From positions 20,074 through 25,363 of the forward strand of contig JAESRR010000163.1 of the NCBI GenBank assembly GCA_016764535.1: 5,290 bases of DNA, given 5' to 3'. The notes under the pieces were generated by a model. The model was not told the origin of the DNA. It did not search any database and worked only from the letters and a program-made list of their open reading frames with translations. The position numbers and the translations under genes are program-made. The stretch is from Cohaesibacteraceae bacterium. GTDB taxonomy: Bacteria > Pseudomonadota > Alphaproteobacteria > Rhizobiales > Cohaesibacteraceae. Of this stretch, positions 1 to 4,838 are shown in pieces (positions within the stretch are counted from its first letter, which is position 1; each line of letters begins with the position of its first letter).

Positions 1-312
1 GAGACGACGGATAAATCCATAGAAGCTGCCTGTCGCCGTGAAGCAATGGAAGAACTTGGATGTGCTCTTCCCCAGCTACAGAAAATCGCAACATGTTTTG
101 TGGACGCAGGAAAACTGACATCAAGGGCGCATTATTTTCTCGCATCCTATGTTTCTGGCACACAAAATCCGGCACAAAGAAATCTGGATGATGATGAAGA
201 TATTGAAGTCATTGAACTGGAAGTAACAGAGTTATTGCAATGGTACGATCAGGGGCAGATTGCCTGCTCCGGACTATTGACCCTGACGCAAGCCCTCATG
301 TTGAAATTGTAG
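1..312 (+). CDS. Nudix hydrolase, YffH/AdpP-like, C-terminal part (5' end outside window)
   Basis: The frame is open from base 1 to the TAG at 310-312, giving 103 visible residues; the start lies upstream of the window, so the internal ATG at 46 is not the real start. The Nudix box core is visible at residues 13-21 (REAMEELGC), with R13, E14, E17 and E18 in the RExxEE metal-binding pattern. The C-terminal EDIEV block (66-70) followed by an alternating hydrophobic helix is typical of ADP-ribose / GDP-mannose pyrophosphatases, which cleave a nucleoside diphosphate linked to another group using Mg2+. The complete Nudix protein at 2481-3101 has the same blocks in the same order. Two positions differ from that paralogue: the Nudix-box Glu eight residues before R13 is Lys (K5), and the loop corresponding to SPGxxTE reads DAGKLTS (35-41), so the Glu that often acts as catalytic base in ADP-ribose pyrophosphatases is missing. 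The substrate is unknown; activity may be altered or lost. Confidence 0.85.
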   Translation, partial: ETTDKSIEAACRREAMEELGCALPQLQKIATCFVDAGKLTSRAHYFLASYVSGTQNPAQRNLDDDEDIEVIELEVTELLQWYDQGQIACSGLLTLTQALMLKL

Positions 313-400
313 AATAATTGGCAAGCGTGGAATATTTTTCCCATATGACTGTTGTACCTGTTGAGCTTTCAAAATTTGCAGAAACCAACAGGAGACCGAA

Positions 401-586
401 TTGGGAATTCATGCTTTTCATACTTGCACGACTTCTACCGATCCGTCGATAATCATCGGAAGCAGGACAAAAAACCGCAACTTCCTAACAGATGCTGTAG
501 TTTCTCCAGGTGCAGGCTGCCATCAAACATGCCGCGTCGGAATAATCATGATCCAAAAAATGGCATTTGGCATAGTGGTGTTGTAA
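401..586 (+). CDS. Doubtful small ORF, 61 codons, TTG start
   Basis: The reading frame begins at TTG 401, with AGGAGA at 390-395 five bases upstream, which is a near-ideal Shine-Dalgarno spacing; it ends at TAA 584-586, well before the sigma start. The predicted peptide has three cysteines, two of them in GCHQTC, and a hydrophobic C-terminus ending in FGIVVL. I recognise no family. Against it: several codons that look uncommon for the neighbouring genes (ATA three times, AGG, CTA), a non-ATG start, and no family signature. It could be a small protein, a leader peptide or chance. The neighbouring DUF1801 gene also uses TTG, so such a start is not unreasonable in this genome. Confidence 0.2.
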   Translation: MGIHAFHTCTTSTDPSIIIGSRTKNRNFLTDAVVSPGAGCHQTCRVGIIMIQKMAFGIVVL

Positions 587-640
587 GCTGATGAAATCGC
601 GGATTGCTTCGGATCAGTTGAAAAGTTCTCAAAAAACGAC

Positions 641-648
641 GAGGAAAG
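641..648 (+). promoter_or_regulatory. Shine-Dalgarno deciding the sigma factor start
   Basis: GAGGAAAG lies eight bases upstream of ATG 657 and is the only good ribosome binding site near the 5' end of the sigma gene. The upstream in-frame ATG at 591 has no comparable site, so 657 is preferred. Confidence 0.7.
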
Positions 649-656
649 ATGGCTTG

Positions 657-1166
657 ATGTCCGGTTTTCTGGATCAGATGACCAATGCAGTTCCCGCGTT
701 GCGACGTTATGCACGCGGGCTTTGTCGTGATCAGGAACTTGCAGATGATCTGGTGCAGGATTGTGTGGAACGCGCGATTCGAAAGCAACGTTTGTGGAAG
801 CCGACCGGAAGTGTTCAGTCGTGGATGTTTCGGATGATGTTAAATATTCATAGAAATCAAATGAAATCGAGAAGAAACAAAATCGATTCGCGGTCTGTCG
901 AGATGTTCGATATTGATTTGCCACAAGCTCCCGAACAACCGGGAAGACTTGCACTGACTGAAGTTTCAAATGCGCTTGCAAAAATACCCGACGATCAAAA
1001 ACAGGCATTATTGCTGGTTGTTCTTGAAGGGTTTTCGTATGCGGATGCCGCAAAAATACTGGATATTCCGGTGGGGACACTGATGTCACGCATCAGCCGG
1101 GCGCGCAGTCTACTGCGCAGTCTGACCCATGAAGACGGATTGCCCCATTTGAGGGTCGTAACATGA
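657..1166 (+). CDS. ECF-family RNA polymerase sigma factor
   Basis: A 169-residue sigma-70 family protein of the usual ECF size, made only of regions 2 and 4. Region 2 spans about residues 9-73 and carries the DDLVQD core-binding motif (30-35) and a QSWMFRMMLN segment (54-63) matching the 2.3/2.4 area that reads the -10 element. Region 4 spans about 103-156, with the helix-turn-helix around 127-150 (FSYADAAKILDIPVGTLMSRI) that reads the -35 element. A variable linker (74-102) joins them. It should direct RNA polymerase to a small regulon in response to a signal passed by the anti-sigma factor encoded next. Its stop TGA overlaps the anti-sigma ATG by four bases (ATGA), indicating translational coupling. 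The start at 657 is chosen for its strong ribosome binding site; starting at 591 would add 22 polar residues with no domain. The ECF subgroup cannot be fixed by eye; it is not the soluble NepR-controlled EcfG type, judging by its membrane anti-sigma partner. Confidence 0.93.
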   Translation: MSGFLDQMTNAVPALRRYARGLCRDQELADDLVQDCVERAIRKQRLWKPTGSVQSWMFRMMLNIHRNQMKSRRNKIDSRSVEMFDIDLPQAPEQPGRLALTEVSNALAKIPDDQKQALLLVVLEGFSYADAAKILDIPVGTLMSRISRARSLLRSLTHEDGLPHLRVVT

Positions 1167-1975
1167 GCAATTTTAATTTGAACAATCCTCATGGTGTAAC
1201 ACTGGACGAGTTGCATGCGTTTGTGGACCATCAGCTAGCCAGTGAACGCCGAAATGTAGTTCTCGAATATCTGGGCGAAAATCCGGATGCGGCGGCGGTT
1301 GTGGCTGACTGGTCATCACAAAATGCTGCGCTTGCAGCTCTCTATGACCCGATTGCCAGCGAACCACTGCCACCAAGACTTGATCCATATATGTTGGCGG
1401 GGCGAGAACTACCGTCCCGGATTCCATGGCGATCGCTTGCTGCATCCATATTGCTGCTTGTGGCCGGGGGTGTTTCCGGCTGGGTCGGACATGGTTTGCA
1501 GTTACCCGCCGGGGGCAATACGAGCAATACAAGTCAGTTGCTCCAGTCAGCATTTTTGGCGCATGAAATGTTTACGCCCGAAACCGCTCATGCCGTTGAA
1601 GTCGGTGTTTCATCGGTCAATCATCTGGAAGACTGGATCAGTAATCGGATGTCGCGATCCTTGCCATTGCCACTATCGGCAGGTGGCGGATTTGATTTAA
1701 TCGGCGGACGTTTATTGCCCACGGGCAAAGGCGTTGCTGCACAATTGATGTTTGAGGATGCTGATGGAAGAAGAATTACGATTTATCTGACACCTCAAAC
1801 CGATGGATTTGATACAAAGTTGTTGCATGCAGCCCGTGACGAAACCACAGCTCTTTACTGGTCTTCAACGACGATAACATGTGTCATTGTGGGAGATATT
1901 CCCCGTGATGAGCTTGAGACAATTGCCAACGGGAATATCAAATCATGGTGGAAGGGCATCAAGAATCTGGTCTGA
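1163..1975 (+). CDS. Transmembrane anti-sigma factor
   Basis: 270 residues, coupled to the sigma gene by an ATGA overlap, with GAGGG at 1151-1155 as ribosome binding site. The N-terminal 60 residues are cytoplasmic and helical: LDELHAFVDHQL (14-25) is the typical opening of an anti-sigma domain, followed by a second helix around 42-60. One hydrophobic segment, about 91-109, should cross the inner membrane. It is preceded by arginines and a tryptophan (R81, R86, W89, R90), so the N-terminus should face the cytoplasm. The remaining ~160 residues would be periplasmic: a low-complexity linker, then a compact region (about 175-265) with a GRRITIYL strand and an ALYWSSTTITCVIVGDI block seen in RsiW-like (COG5662) anti-sigma proteins. 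The HxxxCxxC zinc motif of ZAS anti-sigma factors is absent; the only cysteine is C240. The role, sequestering the neighbouring sigma factor until released, follows from family and position. The activating signal is unknown. Confidence 0.88.
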   Translation: MSNFNLNNPHGVTLDELHAFVDHQLASERRNVVLEYLGENPDAAAVVADWSSQNAALAALYDPIASEPLPPRLDPYMLAGRELPSRIPWRSLAASILLLVAGGVSGWVGHGLQLPAGGNTSNTSQLLQSAFLAHEMFTPETAHAVEVGVSSVNHLEDWISNRMSRSLPLPLSAGGGFDLIGGRLLPTGKGVAAQLMFEDADGRRITIYLTPQTDGFDTKLLHAARDETTALYWSSTTITCVIVGDIPRDELETIANGNIKSWWKGIKNLV

Positions 1976-2002
1976 ATTCAATATTTGAGCAGTTGCCAAT
2001 GT

Positions 2003-2428
2003 TCAGTCAGATACAATGTAGCGTTGCTTCATGATATCAACTGACCGGGAGATTATTTTGGCAAGAACAATGTGATCAATTTTGTCCAGGCGCGTGATGT
2101 TGATGCAGGATTTTCCCATTTTGCAAGGGCCAAGATGGTCCACAAGATCCTTCATTTCGCCGAACCCAGGCATAATATAAATTGATAGATAGGCTTTGCG
2201 CGGAGAAAACCCGGTTACAAACCAGCGCCCGCTTCTTCCACTTTCATATGTATAATCATATGCTCCAAAGCCAACTGAATTGTCGCCCCACATCCGTGGT
2301 TTCCAGGACGTGGTTTCGCCCAGTATTGCATTGGCAATATTAGCGTCAAAATGCCGTTTGGGGTTTTCGATGTTTTGTAAAAATCTTTCGACATCGGCGT
2401 TGTTTTCAATTGTCTTGAGATTGTTCAA
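2003..2428 (-). CDS. DUF1801 domain protein (YdhG-like), TTG start
   Basis: A 141-residue protein that I recognise as DUF1801 (PF08818) from the ordered motifs: PRMWGDNSVGFGAYDYTYES at 44-63, a GRWFVTGFSPRKAYLSIYIM block at 67-86, and LGPCKMGKSCINI at 99-111 ahead of a C-terminal helix. The domain spans nearly the whole protein, as usual for stand-alone members. The fold is related to frataxin-like YdhG of Bacillus, for which an iron-chaperone role has been proposed; function in this short proteobacterial subfamily is not established, and I do not assign one. Translation starts at TTG 2428, seven bases behind GGAGGG, an unusually strong site. The gene converges on the anti-sigma gene with 27 bases between stops and diverges from the second Nudix gene with 52 bases between starts. 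No signal peptide or membrane segment is seen. Confidence 0.85.
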   Translation of the reverse strand: MNNLKTIENNADVERFLQNIENPKRHFDANIANAILGETTSWKPRMWGDNSVGFGAYDYTYESGRSGRWFVTGFSPRKAYLSIYIMPGFGEMKDLVDHLGPCKMGKSCINITRLDKIDHIVLAKIISRSVDIMKQRYIVSD

Positions 2429-2435
2429 TGTTCTA

Positions 2436-2441
2436 CCCTCC
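2436..2441 (-). promoter_or_regulatory. Strong Shine-Dalgarno for the TTG-initiated DUF1801 gene
   Basis: The minus strand reads GGAGGG, complementary to the 16S rRNA tail, seven bases before TTG 2428. There is no in-frame ATG nearby that would keep the conserved domain intact with a better site, so this decides the start. Confidence 0.75.
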
Positions 2442-2480
2442 AGTCCGGCCTGCTTCCAAAGACTATTTCAGGATCTCCAA

Positions 2481-3101
2481 ATGACCAAACCAAAACACCG
2501 AATTGTGTCGCGAAATTTGATATGTGACAACTGGGTTCGTCTTGAAGAGCTGACAATTGAAGCCGGGCGTCTAAATGATCCAGAAAAACTCCACAGCGTA
2601 ACACGGTTTGTGCATCATCACGGATCCGGTGCATGTGTGTTACCCTATGATGCGGAGCGGGATTGCGTGCTGCTGGTCAGGCAATTAAGAGCGCCGCTTG
2701 TCTGGTTGAATCTGGATGATTGTTGGTTGATTGAAGCCGCTGCCGGTCTGGTGGATGAAGGAGAAACACCCAAAGAGGCTATACAACGAGAAACTGTTGA
2801 AGAACTGGGATATCGCTGTCATTCCTTCGTCCCGTTACCAATGTATTTTTCGTCCCCGGGAAGTGTGACCGAACAAGTATTCCCGTTTCTTGCTCGATAC
2901 AGCCAAACGGACAAACAAAATGATGGAGGAGGCGTCGCCAGCGAAGGTGAGGATATTGAAGTTCTTGAAATGTCTCTGGTTGAACTTTCAAGACTATTCC
3001 GGGATGGCAAAATACAGGATTCCAAGTTACAATTATGTCTGTTGGCGTTACTTGCGATGTTGCCAGGAAAGCGTGAAGTGCCCTTTGCTACCATGTTTTA
3101 A
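2481..3101 (+). CDS. Nudix hydrolase, ADP-ribose / nucleotide-sugar pyrophosphatase type (YffH/AdpP family)
   Basis: 206 residues, a usual length for this family. After an N-terminal beta segment (5-47), which in relatives serves dimerisation, the Nudix domain follows. The Nudix box is complete at residues 89-111: G89, E95, R103-E104, E107-E108 and G110 fit Gx5Ex7REUxEExGU. Ahead of it is WLIEAAAG (82-89), matching the E-x-x-AG block of ADP-ribose pyrophosphatases. SPGSVTE (125-131) supplies the loop Glu (E131) that acts as catalytic base in ADP-ribose pyrophosphatase. GEDIEV (156-161) is the conserved C-terminal block. It should cleave ADP-ribose or a GDP/ADP-sugar to a mononucleotide plus sugar phosphate in the cytoplasm; the exact substrate is not decidable. 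The frame is open farther upstream, to 2280, but that part is antisense to the DUF1801 gene; ATG 2481, with AGGA at 2470-2473, begins the family-like sequence. It is a paralogue of the truncated Nudix gene at the window start. Confidence 0.92.
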   Translation: MTKPKHRIVSRNLICDNWVRLEELTIEAGRLNDPEKLHSVTRFVHHHGSGACVLPYDAERDCVLLVRQLRAPLVWLNLDDCWLIEAAAGLVDEGETPKEAIQRETVEELGYRCHSFVPLPMYFSSPGSVTEQVFPFLARYSQTDKQNDGGGVASEGEDIEVLEMSLVELSRLFRDGKIQDSKLQLCLLALLAMLPGKREVPFATMF

Positions 3102-3152
3102 CCGGCTGTTAAGCATGCCGTCCATTGGAATGCGTGTGACATCAATACTACG

Positions 3153-3164
3153 TTGACTTGTCAA
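3153..3164. promoter_or_regulatory. Candidate operator, palindrome TTGAC-TT-GTCAA
   Basis: A perfect inverted repeat with 5-bp arms and a 2-bp centre sits in the 155-bp gap before the aldehyde dehydrogenase gene, 21 bases upstream of a TATAAT box. Dyads of this size at this position are usual for dimeric regulators (GntR, TetR, MarR and similar) of catabolic operons. It could also be chance, or the TTGACT half could be a -35-like sequence. No regulator gene is in the window. Confidence 0.4.
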
Positions 3165-3185
3165 TATTATATGGACGTAATGTTC

Positions 3186-3191
3186 TATAAT
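3186..3191 (+). promoter_or_regulatory. Candidate -10 box (TATAAT) for the ALDH-SDR unit
   Basis: A consensus TATAAT lies 65 bases upstream of the ALDH ATG. No good -35 exists at 16-18 bases; the TTGACT at 3153-3158 is 27 bases away, too far for a normal sigma-70 promoter. If used, this promoter would need an activator or would tolerate a poor -35. The region is AT-rich, so a chance match is possible. Confidence 0.4.
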
Positions 3192-3256
3192 TTTGGAAAC
3201 AGAGCATTGCAGGCCCAGTGTCTGGATAAGGTTTAATATATTTATCAGGAGTTTTT

Positions 3257-4732
3257 ATGACGCAATCATTGTCAAAATTGGTGGGCGAGGGTTTAGCGTA
3301 TTTTAATGTTATAAATGGCAAGCGTATAGTCGCTGTCGAAAAAGAAGTTATTGAAGTTGTCTGTCCATCGGACGGGAAGGTTTTTTGTACCATCCCGCGT
3401 TCAAGGCAGGAAGATGTCAATAGAGCTGTGGATGCTGCCCGGCTGGCTTTTAACAGCGGTCCATGGGCGGAGTTAACAGCTGTGGAACGCGGTCGTATTC
3501 TACACAAATGGTCGCAGCTTATTCTTGAAAATCTTGATGAGCTTGCAGCTCTTGAATCAAGAGATACCGGTAAACCGGTTCGCCAGGGTATTGCGGATAT
3601 TCGTGCCGCCGCGCGATATTATGAATTCTACGCCGGTGCCGTTGATAAAATTCATGGGGATACCATTCCTGTTCTTGCGGGGCATACCGCATTAACACTG
3701 CGGGAACCACATGGTGTTGTCGGTGCAATCATTCCCTGGAACTACCCGTCCCAGATTATGGGCCGAATTGCCGGTGCAGCTCTTGCAATGGGAAATACGC
3801 TGGTCATCAAACCTGCTGAAGACGCCTGTTTGTCCGTAATTCGCATCGCGGAACTTGCACTTGATGCCGGATTGCCGGCTGGCGTTTTAAATGTGGTGAC
3901 CGGTTATGGCGAGGAAGCGGGCGCTCCGCTTACAAAAAACGTTCACATTGATTTTCTGACTTTCACCGGTTCGCCCGATGTAGGCATGCTCATTCAGCAT
4001 GCCGCTGCGCGTAATCATATTGGCTGTACACTTGAACTGGGTGGGAAATCGCCACAGATTTTGTTTGAAGATGCCGATCTTGATGCTGCGATACCTGTTG
4101 TCGTCAACGCGATTATTCAGAATTCGGGTCAAACATGTTCAGCAGGGTCCCGTGTACTTGTATCGCGGAAAATAGTTGATCAGGTTTCCGAGGAACTGGG
4201 CAAACGCTTTTCATCTCTTGTGGCAGCTCCACATCATGAAGATGGTGATCTGGGTCCAGTTGTTTCGACATTTCAGAGGGTGCAAATAGAACGGATGGTC
4301 GCTGTGGCTGCGGAACATGATGTCCCCCTTATCGCCAAAGGTACAATTTCATCATCGGCACCAAAAACCGGATATTACATCGCTCCGATGTTGTTCGGAC
4401 CAGTAAGAACCAACGAGCGCATTGCCCAGGAAGAAATATTTGGACCGGTGCTTGCTCTTATTGTTTTTGATGATGAGGAAGAAGCCATCAATATTGCCAA
4501 TGGTACACCTTTCGGGCTGGTTGCAGGTGTCTGGACCCGCGATGGGTCACGGGCGATGCGCGTGGCACGAAAAATTCGGGCAGGGCAAATTTTCATTAAC
4601 GGATATGGAGCTGGAGGAGGCGTGGAACTTCCATTTGGCGGGTTTAAAAAATCCGGACATGGTCGGGAAAAGGGTTTTGAAGCGCTATATGAATTCTCGG
4701 CGACAAAGACAATAGTAATCAATCACGGGTAA
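3257..4732 (+). CDS. NAD(P)-dependent aldehyde dehydrogenase
   Basis: 491 residues, full length for the ALDH superfamily, oxidising an aldehyde to its carboxylic acid in the cytoplasm. All key positions are present: oxyanion Asn N162 in PWNYP, cofactor Lys K185 in VIKPAED, the Rossmann glycines in FTGSPDVG (236-243), general base E260 in LELGGKSPQ, catalytic Cys C294 in SGQTCSAGSR, and E393/F395 in QEEIFGP that hold the nicotinamide ribose. The C-terminal PFGGFKKSGHGREKG is the usual oligomerisation-linked block. AGGAG at 3247-3251, five bases before ATG 3257, fixes the start. The overall style resembles betaine-aldehyde and related hydroxy/amino-aldehyde dehydrogenases, but that is too broad to name the substrate. 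It lies 155 bp after the Nudix gene with its own candidate promoter, and 106 bp before an SDR on the same strand. The two probably form one operon in which SDR and ALDH carry out successive oxidations. Confidence 0.95.
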   Translation: MTQSLSKLVGEGLAYFNVINGKRIVAVEKEVIEVVCPSDGKVFCTIPRSRQEDVNRAVDAARLAFNSGPWAELTAVERGRILHKWSQLILENLDELAALESRDTGKPVRQGIADIRAAARYYEFYAGAVDKIHGDTIPVLAGHTALTLREPHGVVGAIIPWNYPSQIMGRIAGAALAMGNTLVIKPAEDACLSVIRIAELALDAGLPAGVLNVVTGYGEEAGAPLTKNVHIDFLTFTGSPDVGMLIQHAAARNHIGCTLELGGKSPQILFEDADLDAAIPVVVNAIIQNSGQTCSAGSRVLVSRKIVDQVSEELGKRFSSLVAAPHHEDGDLGPVVSTFQRVQIERMVAVAAEHDVPLIAKGTISSSAPKTGYYIAPMLFGPVRTNERIAQEEIFGPVLALIVFDDEEEAINIANGTPFGLVAGVWTRDGSRAMRVARKIRAGQIFINGYGAGGGVELPFGGFKKSGHGREKGFEALYEFSATKTIVINHG

Positions 4733-4733
4733 T

Positions 4734-4826
4734 ATGGCTTTTATTGGTCTCAAAGAATGCTGGTGCGTGCCAAATCTGCGCATTACACTGGCATTGAGAT
4801 TGTGGGCAAAGGAAGAAATCGGCTAG
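4734..4826 (+). CDS. Possible 30-codon ORF between ALDH and SDR
   Basis: ATG 4734 begins one base after the ALDH stop (TAA 4730-4732) and the frame runs to TAG 4824-4826, whose last G is also the first base of the SDR gene's GGTGGAGG ribosome binding region. The peptide has 30 residues with CWC at 9-11, two tryptophans and an amphipathic stretch (NLRITLALRLW, 14-24). The ribosome binding site is weak (CGGGT immediately upstream), so translation would depend on re-initiation after the ALDH. I recognise no family. It may be a small protein, a coupling leader for the SDR gene, or a chance ORF in spacer; the last is most likely on size alone. Confidence 0.25.
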   Translation: MAFIGLKECWCVPNLRITLALRLWAKEEIG

Positions 4827-4828
4827 GT

Positions 4829-4833
4829 GGAGG
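4829..4833 (+). promoter_or_regulatory. Shine-Dalgarno of the SDR gene
   Basis: GGAGG, inside GGTGGAGG (4826-4833), lies five bases before ATG 4839 and fixes the SDR start. Confidence 0.75.
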
Positions 4834-4838
4834 CCATT

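Larger units (their letters stand above)
313..656. other. Gene-poor intergenic stretch upstream of the ECF sigma gene
   Basis: These 344 bases separate the first Nudix gene from the sigma factor gene. I see no hairpin followed by a T-run that would end the Nudix transcript, and no convincing sigma-70 or ECF-type promoter. A GGAATAA at 539-545 resembles an ECF -35 element but has no CGT-type -10 at the expected distance. Two short similar stretches occur, CGTCG-ATAATCAT at 444-456 and CGTCGGAATAATCAT at 534-548. A 61-codon ORF with a good ribosome binding site lies inside (401-586) and is listed separately with low confidence. The promoter of the sigma operon is expected here because ECF operons are commonly autoregulated, but I cannot place it. 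Confidence 0.6.

Noticed and set aside
591..656. Upstream ATG 591 as the sigma factor start, adding 22 residues
   Set aside because: It has no Shine-Dalgarno; the added residues are polar and outside the ECF domain, while ATG 657 has GAGGAAAG at eight bases.
523..1089. Long open antisense frame (188 codons) across the sigma gene
   Set aside because: It lies opposite a clear ECF sigma gene, shows no recognisable domain and has a composition expected of a codon-shadow frame.
2415..2428. TTGA-N6-TCAA dyad as a shared operator with the ALDH palindrome
   Set aside because: The arms are only 4 bp, the spacing differs from the ALDH dyad, and it lies within the first codons of the DUF1801 gene; likely chance.
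2280..2480. N-terminal extension of the second Nudix protein
   Set aside because: It is antisense to the DUF1801 gene and resembles no Nudix N-terminus; ATG 2481 has its own AGGA site.
3098..3112. TTAAC-N5-GTTAA hairpin as a terminator of the second Nudix gene
   Set aside because: The stem is only five mostly A-T pairs, overlaps the stop codon and has no T-run after it.
3127..3154. GGAAT...CGTT as an EcfG/ECF-type promoter before the ALDH gene
   Set aside because: The spacer is 19 bases, longer than the 16-17 expected, and the -35 match is partial.
4745..4790. AATGC...GCATT pairing in the ALDH-SDR gap as a terminator or RNA element
   Set aside because: 5-bp arms with a long loop and no T-run; not enough to claim structure.
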